This document shows positions 42,401 through 63,401 of a stretch of DNA of 64,000 nucleotides, in pieces (position 1 is the first letter of the stretch; each line of letters opens with the position of its first letter). The position numbers and the translations under genes are program-made. Under the pieces are notes generated by a model. It saw only the letters and a list, made by a program, of their open reading frames with translations. It was not told the origin of the DNA and did no database searches. Source of the DNA: Paralichthys olivaceus (lineage: Eukaryota > Chordata > Actinopteri > Pleuronectiformes > Paralichthyidae); the NCBI RefSeq assembly GCF_024713975.1, contig NC_091093.1, positions 28,262,501 through 28,326,500 on the forward strand. The letters run 5' to 3'.

Positions 42401-45400
42401 CATGGTATCATTCAGGTTATTTTTTTCCCAGTGGAGCTTTATTGAGAACAGGTCCCTGTATTGTTTTTTTCCCCGTAATCATGAGTGTGACTTTTGTTTC
42501 AGCCAGCTCCCAAAAGGGAAGTCAAATTATCTGCAATTATCTCAAAAACTGGCTTCACAAATGTTTTTTTTTTTTAGGAAGAAAATGCATAAGAGACATT
42601 TCTTAGACCTCAAGATAAACATGGCGAGAAACACTGAGTGTAAACAGAACTTGTTTGTTTATAAGGAAAACCCCCCCGAAAAGTACCTTTGATTACTCAG
42701 ACACGTCGTGAGGTTGTGTATCTTAGAGAGTTTTTTTGGTTTGACAGCAGATACTGAGGCGACTGAGCACATTCACTCTATTCCTGTATTTGTATACAAT
42801 TCTAAACCATATGGTTTTTCCAACATATGAAATATGAATCAGGCTCTTCTGAAGCTGCCAGCGTATGAAGCAGCTACCTGAACTACAAACAACGCCACAG
42901 TTAAATAATGGTTAGCACATCTATTATTGAACACCATGAAAGGGACCATTTGTCAGAATGAGTACTCCCACTTTCAATATTTAAGCACATTTTACAGTTT
43001 ATATTTCTGTTCATTTTATATAAGAAACAGCCAACGCAGGACTTTAACATTTAATGGAGTCATTCTGTTTTTTTTTTTATTATTGCCACTTGAGGAAATG
43101 ATTCTCATCCTATTACTGGATCCCAGAAGTGACCTAGAGGGCTTTACCTCCGTAGCCGGTGCGCTGGAGAGAGATGTGCTTGAGCAGCTTCACCCTCATT
43201 TCACTGGTGGCTCCCGGCCGGCTGGGATCCTCCTCCACCAGCACAAAGTGGGAGTGATGGCTGTCCAGGGAATACACCGAGCCATGCGGCAAGTCCTGCG
43301 GCTTGTACGCAGCTGGCTCATCCACCTTGAGATGCAGGGAGACGCAGACATTGCTGCTTTGCTGTTTTTTGGATTATCTTTGTGTGTGTGTGTGTGTGTG
43401 CGTGTGCATGTGCGTGTGCTGAAACCTTGGCAGTGAGCAGAGCCTCTCGGTTGTGGATCATGTTCCAGGGTGCGATGCCAATGGCCACTACACGTACTTT
43501 AGAGGAGGTGCTGGCCAAGGAGTGATCTCTCACCGCCTGGCCCAAGTGCTTGGTGATGCCGAAACGAAGCCCATTAGTCAAAATCCAGGCCCCTAGAGAA
43601 CAGAGAAGAAGATGCATATATGTGTGTGTGAGTGTGAGTGTGTGTGTTTGTGTTTTAGACAGTCCCTGTGGAGTCTAGGAAAACTCAAAAGAAATATTTA
43701 CTATGTTGGAGAGTTGCGTTCTGGTTTTTCTATAAGCAGCTGGTCTATTGATGATGCTAATTAGACGTTAGCCCTATATGGTGATAAAGCATTCAGTGTT
43801 AGTCCTCCTTACATACATTAAAATAAATGAAAAAATATTTTAATAATCATGCACTTTAAAAAAAAACACATGAAAAACTATAAATAATGTATGACAATTA
43901 TTTTATCTCTGTGATGTGCTTCTGTAGTGATTCAGTCAACGGAGGGCCCGTTAATGTGACCTGTGCTTTGTGCAGCCTTCACCAGCCCCTTCCTCAGCGT
44001 GTCCCTGAGCCACGGCTTCATCTGGGTCAGCTCGTCTCCTCCCACCAGCGCCACCACCAGGTGCGGAGGAGCCAGGCCCCACTCCTCCATCATCATCTGG
44101 TAGATCAGGACTGGGTCCGTGTCGCTGGACACCCTCACAAACTGAACAAACGAGTTGAGCAGCATCAGGGCGTTTATTCTCCAAACTCACGTTACACAAC
44201 CCACAGCGTCTCTCATGCAGTCTGGTCTTCACCTTTCCTCTTTTCTTAGTGGAGCCAGTGAAGTCGATGTCGCCCACTCTTCCAGCTGCCCAGTGACTCC
44301 TCTCCCTTTTCATTTTGCTGGCCAGGCCTCTGGCTACTTTCTCCAGCGTTTCATCCGCCGTGGAGCAGCAGGAGCAGCCCAGCAGGACACTGACAGACAC
44401 AGAGATACAGTCAGTTCTACAAAAACACAAAGTTAAAAAAAGATCCACCTCCTGAGGCTCAGTCTCAGGTGAACTGCTCACCTGGAACATCTTGTCCTCT
44501 CACTTTCCAGGAGTGGAGAAACTACTGCGAAACCTTCCAACGCAAACTCAAGACTCAACTCTCAACTTTTTAAAGTGCGACTAAATTAATTTTCAGCTGA
44601 AAACCGAAGTGGATGGGTGATAGGTAATGTTGTTGATGGAATTCAGTTTGATTTGTATAGTATTAAATCATAATATACTTTATCTTAAGGCACGTTACAT
44701 AGAAGATTGAGACCTGGAGGCAGGTGACGTATCTGGTCGTCTCAGCATCGGCCACCTACACAACGGCCAAATCGACCCGGGGCCACCACAGCCTCGGCCT
44801 CCTGAAAATCCCGGATGAGAGAAACCCCCCCCCCCCACACTCCTACAACCCTACACAAAACCTCAGCTACAAAAGTGCATGTGCTGCTTCTGGAATCTAA
44901 ATCATTTACGAGTTGATCTTCCAGACCAGAGGCTCTTCGGCCTGAACTTGAAGGTGAAGTTTTTCTTGAATCCAAGATTGATTTCCTCATGCAAATTCAT
45001 AATCTATCCTACAACCATCTTAATGTTTTAACCTGCAGTAACATCAAAGAGGCGACTGTTCTGGTTCTGTTTGCTCGTTTGTATGTTATCAATCAGGAGA
45101 TTAGCTCTATCAGCGTTAGCGGTACAGTAAAGCTGTGGATCAAGGGAAGAAAAAGACAAACGCCACCATGTAGCCATTAATAAATCCCTTTTAGATAAGT
45201 TCCTCCTCAACAGTAGAACAAATATTGACTCCACAGAATTGGGAATGATCCCAAACGCTGGTATTCTTTAGTTTTTTTTGTTTACATGTAATTTTATTCT
45301 TCTTTTGCTTGACATATAACTGAATGAATCTCCAGTGTACTTTAATATTCCCTTTCATCCTTAATTGGGCGGCTCATGTTGAAGTAGATCCAGATGCAGA

Positions 45401-46102
45401 CATGGATTAAAAATCGAAACACGTGTTTGTCTCTTTGAAAATAACTAATTTGTATGATTTAGTCTCATTGGAGGTACTTAAATTGCTTTATAGTTTAATC
45501 TGCTGTATCGAGGATGCAGCGCTCTGCTTTTCTTAATATTGAACTTTTTATTCTACAGCTCAGGAACGATGTCCCGCTCTCATGAATTATTTAAATGGGA
45601 AACTATACTTGGAATCAGTTGAGGCCTCTTATGGTCTGTTAATCACTGGACTGATCTTTTTTCTGAGGATCTGATTATTATTCTTTTTTTCACCTTTAAC
45701 ATTGAATGGCGCTGTCATTCAGATAAGAGCTTTGACCTATGGCGGATGTCTTGTATAGATTAGTTTATGAGTCATTGGTTCGCCACACACACACACACAC
45801 ACACACAGACCTGTGCTCCTCCGACCACTCCAGAACATCCCCGCATCTCAGGCACCGTGTCTGCGGCTGCAGCGTCCCCTTGTAAACAAATGCAGACAGA
45901 GATATAATGTCCAGGTTTTTCCTCTAAACGCTTTGTGACTCACTAACAACTCACTTATCACATATGCAAAGGTCCTTAGAAGTGGTCAATGCAAAATTAT
46001 CAGGATTTTCATCCTCGCCTCATATGCAAAGAGCTTCCTGCCTGACGCTTGAACTTTGAAACACAAATTGCTGTCACTCATATGTAGTAGATGACATAGG
46101 TG

Positions 46103-46146
<44 letters not shown>

Positions 46147-47494
46147 GCATGAAACATTTAGATTTAGCTCCGACGAGACCCTTTACACATAAAACCCTTC
46201 TTGTACAAGTGTGCACAATGTGGTTTGTGCATTGTTTTAGCCACAGTCCATCTTTCTCACAATGATTCTATTCAGAAGAATCCATGACTCCGACTTCAGA
46301 AGAAGAGACTCATTCATTTTTAATAAGATTATCCCTTTGCCTGAGTAAACGATGACTTTCATTTGCCGGCCTCATTTGCATCGGGCACTTGAGCTGCTGG
46401 TGAAAGATGATGAAAATAAAAAAGTGCAACACAAGCGTGTGTTTCTTTGACAAAAAGCAACAGACTCCCTGTGCACCTTGAACTAAAGAGAAGTGTTTTA
46501 ATAGAGCGGTGGCGCAGTGGTTAACACACACGCTGAGAGTCATTTAGTGTGTAGCCATCTGTTCTAATGTAAGCGAGCAGCTTGTTGTGGGAGCTTTTAT
46601 TTGACTGCAAGTCTGGGTCGGGGAGAGAAAAGACGACTGGGTATGCAAACAGGACGATTTGCTTGCAAAGGTAGAGGGAGGGACGGCGAGCTGTGCTTCA
46701 TGATGAACTCCTCTTTTCTCATGAAGACGAGAAGCTGATCTGGGACGTCTGAGGCAATTTGTGTAACTAAAGCAGAAAGCCAATACACAGCTACTTTATA
46801 TGAGTGAATGTAAATCTGCAAACTGTAAACATGAATCGCTGGATAATAAACACAGAATAAATGTATATATTTACTTATAGAAAAACTTTGATTGATGTGG
46901 TTCTTCAATGATTCTCCAATATTGAATAAACTACTTCTGGCCTGGTGTTTTTTCTTTTTGTATAATGCAACATCAGAGTTAAGATTTATACATAAAAAGT
47001 TTTGATGAATATAAATATTCATTCAGGACAGGATTATTGTGAAGAAATACTGTATCTACTGTCTTATAGGTAAGAAAAACACCAAACCCACAACTTGTGC
47101 TTCATCTTCAAGTCCAAATCTTCAACTGTGTAATTATATCCTCCATAGAATAGAATTAATAAAATCCTATTTTACATTAAACAACACATACATTAGAAAA
47201 ATACATAGAGTAGATGCAAAGCTTTAAGTTTAAACACTTATTATAACCAATATTTGTAGTATTCTTTCACATAGACCTGTTTAAACATGTGAAACACTCA
47301 CCAGAGGTATTTCTTTTCTCTCCTGCATGTCTGAAAAAGATCAGCTCCTCCCGCTGAACCACACCTGTGCGGGCCGAGGGTGCGTCTTCCTTCCCATCCC
47401 TCAGGTGAACTACCTGGGCCACGAGGAAGTGGGTCAAAGGTGGGACACTCCCTCCGGCCAATCCCGACGCTGCCTCGTCTCCGTTAATTTGCAT
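27479..47494 (-). CDS. trpm5: Transient receptor potential channel M5
   Basis: Exons 5'->3': 47494-47302 (tentative N-terminus), 45878-45811, 44389-44233, 44141-43961, 43592-43426, 43325-43148, 41845-41781, 41410-41225, 40926-40827, 40732-40614, 40191-39850, 38658-38515, 36596-36473, 36288-36143, 34243-34131, 33956-33855, 33398-33140, 30067-29949, 29857-29725, 29624-29450, 29364-29196, 29097-28919, 28365-28233, 28048-27976, 27826-27736, 27615-27479. From 45878 on all phases agree (1219 aa). The MHR N-terminal region includes [15 protein letters not shown]. The transmembrane block begins at [20 protein letters not shown]. The pore reads [14 protein letters not shown], matching TRPM4/5 filters. 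The TRP helix contains [13 protein letters not shown], and a C-terminal coiled coil follows. TRPM5 is the Ca2+-activated monovalent cation channel of taste and other chemosensory cells. The first exon does not join the second in phase. Confidence 0.96.
28372..28392. repeat. CA microsatellite in trpm5 intron
   Basis: An (AC)n run next to the acceptor of the trpm5 exon at 28365. A second AC run lies at 28672-28695 in the same intron. Confidence 0.9.
31866..32052. mobile_element. MITE with TA-flanked terminal inverted repeats
   Basis: The left end AGACTGTAAATAAAGATG (31867-31884) and right end CATCTTTGCAAACAGTCT (32033-32050) are inverted with few mismatches. TA dinucleotides flank the GACTG...CAGTC ends, as for Tc1/mariner-type insertions. 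The interior ('ccacttctt ... ggtccatgtc') resembles a very common percomorph repeat, recalled from memory. It has no coding capacity and lies in a trpm5 intron. Confidence 0.6.
32630..33070 (+). repeat. Two adjacent copies of a dispersed teleost repeat
   Basis: A short copy (about 32630-32720: 'ccaatccca ... ggacaggtc') is followed by a longer one (about 32790-33070). The longer copy has the order 'actgcttatcc', 'ggaaccaatcccagctga', 'ggacaggtcaccc', 'catgtctttggacc', 'gggatttgaacc'. This order is the well-known interspersed fish repeat with a tRNA-like or LINE-tail end. A third copy is at 55415-55620 in a kcnq1 intron. Confidence 0.55.
38755..39310. repeat. Fragments of a dispersed repeat in trpm5 intron
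   Basis: 'cctctgccaagaaggttat' (about 38774), 'ccaccaagttccatcgtaat' (about 39111, opposite orientation) and 'ccctctgccaaggagttaat ... attactcaaaaactacgga' (39182-39250) look like broken, partly inverted copies of one high-copy teleost repeat. The fragments sit between trpm5 exons at 38658 and 39850. Family name is not assigned. Confidence 0.4.
43381..43400. repeat. TG microsatellite beside trpm5 exon
   Basis: A (TG)10 run lies about 25 nt inside the intron after the trpm5 exon ending at 43426. Confidence 0.9.
44640..44720. repeat. Dispersed repeat fragment
   Basis: 'ttcagtttgatttgtatagtattaaatca ... cttaaggcacgttacatag' resembles a very common teleost interspersed sequence. It lies in a trpm5 intron. 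Recognition is from memory only. Confidence 0.35.
45784..45807. repeat. CA microsatellite abutting trpm5 exon donor
   Basis: The (AC)n run ends 3 nt before the donor of the trpm5 exon 45878-45811, so length changes here could influence splicing of that exon. Confidence 0.85.
46105..46147. repeat. TA/GA microsatellite
   Basis: A compound (TA)n(GA)n tract with one GGGA interruption, in the N-terminal trpm5 intron. Confidence 0.9.
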
Positions 47495-47502
47495 GTCGGT
47501 CG

Positions 47503-48860
47503 GCTGCTGCACTTTCCTCTCATCAGGACCAAATACTCCTGCTGGCCAAAGACACAAAGACACCAACATGTTTATACAGAATCAGACAGTTTTATAACAT
47601 AAATTTAAATCTCAAAATGGTGGAAAGTGGAACAATTATTAAATCTCTCTATACCCGGCTCCCGTTCTCAGGCTCATGGATGCCTAACACGAGCGAGTAT
47701 ATCTCTGCAATTACAAGGTCTATATAAATAATCCTGGTATCTGTATAAATAGCACTTGTGAGATTTTCATCATCACCCTGGATCAGAGTGAATTAAAATG
47801 AAACACAAAATAAATGAAAGATTTCATTTTCACCTAACGGAAGTTCACAATCAAAGATGCAGCCTGCAGCAAACTTTGACATAACTATCACTTTGGGGAT
47901 CAGGGTGTTGAGGATCAGTCTTTGTTTAGTTTGTCATGGAGACGTCTCTGTTGTCTTTATCTTGTGCACCTCGAGCCAAGTTAAACAACTGAACTGAAAA
48001 CATCGATGAGCGGAACATTTCCAGACTGTTTGGAATTTTTTTTTTCATATTTTGGGGGAAATGATGACCGTGTGAAGGTGTGAATCCAGACTGTGGTTTC
48101 ACTGGGAGCTATAAGAGTTTGATAAAGTGAGTGAGGACAGGACCTTCCTCTGGTTCATCTGTGCAAGTTAAACAACTTATGTTTACTTGTAGAAATAATT
48201 GCAGATCACAATAATCACAAACGTGATTTGAGTTTCGAAGGCAAGCGCAACAACTAGAACATTTGTACCAGAACTCCAACCTGCGGAAACTCATCTTCCA
48301 ATGGGAATGAAAAGCAATTAAAGCAATGACGTTTTAATTACTGTGGTCTTGACCTATTTGTAACTTAAAGAAAACCTCTTCTCCTGATTTGAACCAGTTC
48401 AGACCAACACACTTAACTCTCGGTCTTAAGAAGACTTCTTTGGCCCGCGGGCAGAAATCCCAGTAGTGGCCACTTATCATCGCTCCCTGGAGGCTCAGCT
48501 GCAGTACTGCAGTTTGATTCATTGCACTAAGCAGAAAAATCGTACATCGGCTTCACAGGAACATAATGAACGCAACTAGTGTTTTTCACTCACTCATAGT
48601 TGCAAAGTGGAAATGAAATGAAAAGTAGGATGGACTCACAATGACAACTCTTGAGATTGATTAAAGAATCATGGTCGGTAAGGAAAAACTTTTATGGTGG
48701 TATCCATCCACTGATTCCATCAACGTCCAGGCTGTAAAGACAAGGAATAATTCTCCAGAAGCTCCAGAGAATTAAAGTAAACAGCCCATACAGGGAGTTT
48801 TTTATTTATTGTGTCAATGGTCCTCATCACACAATGGATGACCCCCAACCTCCAATTCAG
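47503..48860. other. trpm5 5' flank to cdkn1c 5' flank
   Basis: The interval lies between the heads of trpm5 (minus) and cdkn1c (plus). It probably holds the trpm5 promoter and any 5' UTR exon, which I could not identify. A splice-acceptor-like site lies near 47539, just upstream of the tentative trpm5 start. No coding gene is recognised. Confidence 0.5.
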
Positions 48861-48864
48861 ACAG

Positions 48865-48940
48865 CTGCAGCCAATCAGCGTCCTCTGCTCATTGTGTACA
48901 AACACAGCAGCGTGCGTCCCGCCGCTTTTAAAACGCCCTG
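48865..48940 (+). promoter_or_regulatory. cdkn1c core promoter (CCAAT box, TATA-like)
   Basis: AGCCAATCAGCG carries a CCAAT box at 48871-48875. A TTTTAAAA TATA-like element lies at 48926-48933 in a GC-rich context, about 115 nt upstream of the cdkn1c start codon. The arrangement predicts initiation near 48960. Confidence 0.5.
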
Positions 48941-49049
48941 CAGCCAAATTACGCACCAGAACAAGAGGCCGAGACGGAGACGGCAACAGCAGCTTTACGC
49001 ATTCAAACTGCACAGAGACTCTCCAGCTCCACCGGGAACCATCTGCACA

Positions 49050-49702
49050 ATGACCTCCATTAAGCGCAGGGAGTCGGTGTGCCGGAGTCTGTTCGGCCCT
49101 GTGGACCACGAGCAGCTGCGCCGGGACCTGAAGCACAAGCTGCGGGAGATGAGCGAGCAGGACAGCCGCCGCTGGAACTTCAACTTCCAGGCGGAGACGC
49201 CGCTGCCCGGCCGGTTCCAGTGGGAGGAGATACCCGGAGACTGCGCTGCTGCTTTCTACCTGGAGCCCGCGGAGCCGAGGGAGGCTGCCGTTGCCCCGGC
49301 CACTGAGGATGGGGATGGGGTTGACGACGGTGGTGATGACAGGAGAGGAAGCACAGGGACCGACCAGGAGAACTGTCCCCGCATCTCCAACACCAAACAT
49401 CCCGCTGAAGTGACGCCAGTCCGGAGGAAGAGGTCTCTCTCCAAACCCGCAGCCAAACCCAGAAATTACGCACGAATTACAGGTGAGGACCAAGTAGAAA
49501 AAGTACAAATGCACAATGTCTTGTCTTTATATTCTACTTCATCCTCTAACACACTCCAATTTAGAGAAGATGAAGTCACCCTAACTTCTTTCTTCTTGTT
49601 TTCTTTGCAGATTTCTTTGCAAAAAGAAGGAGGACGACAGAAACAAAGATCCAGATCCACTCAAGCTCCAGCGACGCAGCTCAGTGCAAAACAATACGAT
49701 GA
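49050..49702 (+). CDS. cdkn1c: Cyclin-dependent kinase inhibitor 1C (p57/Kip2-like)
   Basis: Two exons, 49050-49482 and 49611-49702, join in phase (G|AT) to give 174 aa. The N-terminal CDI domain reads VCRSLFGPVDHEQLRRDL (cyclin-binding LFG motif) then WNFNFQAETPL and RFQWEEI (CDK-binding) followed by FYLEP (3-10 helix). The C-terminus carries RITDFFAKRRR, the p57-type nuclear-localisation/PCNA-box region, after the intron. The product should inhibit G1 CDKs in the nucleus. Synteny with trpm5 and kcnq1 supports cdkn1c over cdkn1a/b. The frame is open upstream to 48834, but the ATG at 49050 gives the usual Kip N-terminus and follows a CCAAT/TATA-like promoter. It lacks the mammalian PAPA repeat region and the terminal QT box. 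An AATAAA lies at 50019-50024. Confidence 0.93.
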
Positions 49703-50018
49703 ACAAGCTGCTAAAGAACTTAAAGACTATTTATATTTCCACATGCAGAACATTCATCTGGACTGGACCAAAGGGATTTTATGTTATTTCATTTTAATGT
49801 ATTGCATTTTTATTTTGTGTGTGTGTCCCTGACATGAAATTCTACAATTTTGTGTAATTTATTTTATTTATTTAATTTTTTATTTATTTAATTTTTTATT
49901 TTTGTCACAAGTTATGTTTGTTAACTTATCAGGAAGTTTTCCCTCATCGTTTGTCAGTTTGGAACATTTGAACAAGTGAATGGATTTTTGCTTTTGTGTA
50001 TTTAATATCTTGTTTGTG

Positions 50019-50024
50019 AATAAA
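50019..50024 (+). terminator. cdkn1c polyadenylation signal AATAAA
   Basis: GTGAATAAATG lies about 320 nt after the cdkn1c stop, in AT-rich 3' UTR sequence. Confidence 0.6.
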
Positions 50025-50049
50025 TGTTAATGTGCTGAGCTGCTTCCAT

Positions 50050-53000
50050 TAATGATATATTTTTTTTAAATGCACTATGTTGTCCTCAATAAGACATAAG
50101 AAGCTTGTAAGCGTCTTAAAATATTTCGGTTTAAATAAACTGTTTGATTCTTATTTTGTGGTTGTTGCGTTTTCTGCTCTGGGAGTTTTTTTTTCCATTT
50201 TACAAACAAAAACATCATAAATCCTAACTTGAATTCACTTGTTGATAAAAAAGTAAATTGATAATTCCCATGCACCAAACATTTTTTTTGAAGTGCAGAA
50301 CATTCTTTACCATTTTTCTGGGTTCTTAAAGTTTTTTTCAGTCCTCCAGTGGCTGCCTCACAAATCTATAGTCCAGTTAAGTTAATGCCTTCCAGGTTCC
50401 TGCAGAAGATAACTGCAAAAACCCAAATAAACTTATTTGTACTATAAGAAATGATCCATTCTTATGTGCAGCAGGTCTCTGGTGCTTTGTGAAAATTTGC
50501 CTGTGGCTGAAATCTTGACGTGGATTAAGCTTTTTAGTCCGATTCTTGTCAGACCGGTTCTTCATACACATGCTGAACACTACAGTAGAGTATTCAGGTT
50601 TGAAAAACATCTTAAAGCCATAAAATACTGGTCTGAGATTTATAAATAAAACCATCGGTGTATAGATTTTAAGATGTTTTTCAATATAACTGCAGTCCTG
50701 TGAGAAAACAGGTCGTTGGTTTTATGCCGATTTTGTGGCAGCCACAGATGAGTATGTTAATAATGTTAAAGTGTCCCTCTGAAAACAGAAAAATCAATTC
50801 AAGTTATAAGTTTGACAAAACATTTTAGAGTTATTGCATTATTTTATACTGTGTGTTTTAATACTGCAGACACTGTCCAGGGGACATCTCATCTCCTCTT
50901 ACCTTATTTTATCTCATCTGAAATGTATTATGAGATGTTTTATGAGATCTTTCATAATCACAATCCTAGGGACGCGACCGTCGACCTTAAAATTTTACCA
51001 CTTAACATGAGCTGTAGCTGCCAAATTAGCCCATTAGTGCGAGCGAACCCCACGGACACACATGCACTCCCACTGTGTGTGGGGGTGCTTCAGCTCTGAA
51101 GCATTTCAGGAGGCCATCTGGCCGGAGTGCAGGACAATGGCCACAAAGCAGAGTGTGCCATCATTTCACCTGCAAATCAGCCTTTAGAGCTCCACCACCC
51201 CCCAGGTCTTTCCTCAACTTCTCCCTTGTCTTCACTTTTCCTCTTTTCATAGTCGAAAGAGCCTTTATCCCCGACATGTGCCCAGTTTAATGCTCGTGTG
51301 TGTGTGTGTGTGTGTGTGTCACTGCCGCGAGGAGGAGGGGGGGTCTGTGTTCATATTTACCCACGAGCGTAAAAGAAAGAGCCAACATCACATTTGCATT
51401 ATTAAATGAGCCGGTACCAAGGACAAACAATGTTAAGTGTGTCACTTCTAAATTAGGAACAGATGATGTGAGTCTCTGGTTTATTTTTAGTTTACCGGAC
51501 AAGAAATCAATAATCAAAGGGTCCCTTGGGTTCCCAGTGTACCCACCCACTGCCTGACTCTATTCTCTTAGAGATGAACACCAACGAGCTCGGTGCATCA
51601 TCGTCAGTGAATGAAGCCGTCACCAAGAACACTGCTGCGATCGAGACAATTAACATCACGAGTGATGCTCCTGCTGAAAGTGTTGAAATTAATCCTAGCC
51701 TGAATTAAACACTTTACATCTGCTCAGGGATAGAAACTGTATCCGTGACTGTGACGTCTTCTCCACGGGTTTTAGTCCGAGCTAGAAAAGCATAAACCAA
51801 AAAAGAAACTCCTGTTTCTCCATCAGAATGATCATTACAGCAATTTTCATGGAAGTCGTTTGTGCAGTTTTAGCGTAAACCCGCTAAGAGACAAACACGT
51901 CAATGAAAACAACCTCCTTTTTGGAGATGATTAGAAAAAGCTGAAAAGACGTCCGACCATAATTTATCTGAGGCCATCCCAGACGTGTGTCTTCAGCTTT
52001 TCACATATTGTCCGAGTCAGACAGAGAATAATTTGAGAACTTCAGCATTCTTCAAAAGCTCTTGAATCTCGATGTCCTTCTGAGTTGAAGTCTTTGTCTG
52101 TGTTTCTTGCGTCATCTTGAGATATTTGTTTTCCCTCAGTTTTGAATCCGTCGCATATTAGAAACATCAACAACACATCCACTCGCTCAATGTGAAGACG
52201 GCTGCAGGAAAGGTTCGAGAAAATCTCCATAGAAACTGACTCAGACATTCACGTTCTAACTTACAGCCAATCCGAATGATTTCTGGAAAGTTTGCAGACT
52301 TCAGTTCAAAAGGCAGAAGGCAGCTTCAGACTCATACAGGTTTGAGGAGTTAAAGTGAAATCTGACTCTAACATATTTATAGATTTGTGCATTTAAGCAA
52401 ATAAAATGTTTTTAACAGGAAGCCTTTGCTGAAAATATCCTTTTTTTTATTTTGACTGTAAATATTTTGCCAAAGAACTCATTCAGGTTTCAAAAAAGGC
52501 TATTTATTTATTTAGTGTTTATGGCTCGACGACTAATTACAGACTTCCTCTACCAACATCCAAAGTAACACTCATCACCAGGGGGCAAAAACATTTTACA
52601 GCCTCCCCGTAAACAAACTCTCCCCTCACCCAACTCCTGGTCGGGACAAAGGCCAAACACCCTCAGCACACTTAAGGAGGGTGGGGTCCATTGTTGTGGA
52701 CACCAGAGGCAGATGGTCACTTGGGCCTTTTCTTCCAAACGGCCACTCGAGTGAAGGAATGTAAAGGCACCCCACGGACGGCCGGCGGGGGGGGGGGGGG
52801 GGGGGAAGGTCACCAGCTGCTGCCCAAAGGTCACGTGTGTGGAGACCGCGGTATTAGCCGTCCTTCGGGCCATTTCAAAAAGTCAGAGAGGACTCTGCCG
52901 CCCCCCCCCCCCACCTCAACACAATAAAGAAAAGTCTGCTGCCAACACTAGTGATACATGACTCCAGAGAAAACTATGACTGGAGCTTTAGAGGTGAAGA

Positions 53001-53170
53001 ATCTATTTGACTAATGACAGAGGAGGAAAAAGAAACTGTAGAAACATTCAGTTATTAATATGAAAATATAACTTTCACAAAGAAGGAGCCATCTGACAGA
53101 AACTGGAATAATCAGCTCATTTGTTTGAGTCAGAGATTTCCCCTGAAGGCACCGGACACAACTTATAAAC
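50050..53170. other. cdkn1c-kcnq1 intergenic DNA, possible conserved elements
   Basis: No gene is recognised between the convergent 3' ends of cdkn1c and kcnq1. Segments at about 50960-51200 and 51360-51545 are of balanced base composition and could be conserved non-coding elements, but I cannot compare genomes here. A TG microsatellite lies at 51297-51319, with a G run (52787-52805) and a C run (52901-52912). Confidence 0.45.
52787..52805. repeat. Poly-G run (19 nt)
   Basis: An uninterrupted G run on the plus strand, paired with a 12-nt C run at 52901-52912 about 95 nt away. The two could pair in a hairpin in single-stranded DNA or RNA. Confidence 0.9.
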
Positions 53171-53194
53171 ACCGGGTAACAATTACCACAATCT

Positions 53195-53200
53195 TTTATT
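53195..53200 (-). terminator. kcnq1 polyadenylation signal AATAAA
   Basis: TTTATT on the plus strand gives AATAAA on the kcnq1 strand, about 325 nt beyond the stop codon at 53524. The 3' UTR in between contains a TA microsatellite (about 53338-53358). Confidence 0.5.
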
Positions 53201-53523
53201 GCTACAGAAGAATATTTCTAAATATTCACGAAAAAGGGGAAATCAAATTAAAAAAGAGAAACAGAGCGTTTGATTAAAATTAAAGTGAAGTAATGACTTA
53301 AAGGCCTCTCCCCAAAGATGAAGGTAATACAAATTATTTATATATATATATATATATAATTATCAGACAGACGACTGCTATGAAACTAAATCAACTCTCT
53401 TCATTTCTTTCTTCTCTTTCACATGTGTATAACAGTCTCATGAGACGTTTCAGATAAATGTGATGGATGGATGGACAGACAGGTGGACATACAGGTGGAG
53501 GGATAGACGGACGGACAGAGAGA

Positions 53524-63401
<9,878 letters not shown>

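Noticed and set aside
46500-46535. tRNA-derived SINE head ('gcggtggcgcagtggttaac')
   Set aside because: It resembles the start of a fish SINE-type repeat, but only about 30 nt are recognisable, too little to define an element.
48834-49832. 332-codon plus-strand frame as a single-exon gene
   Set aside because: Its middle is cdkn1c exon 1, but the frame runs upstream through the promoter and downstream through the GTGAGG donor into the intron. The spliced model ending at 49702 recovers the conserved ITDFFAKRRR tail.
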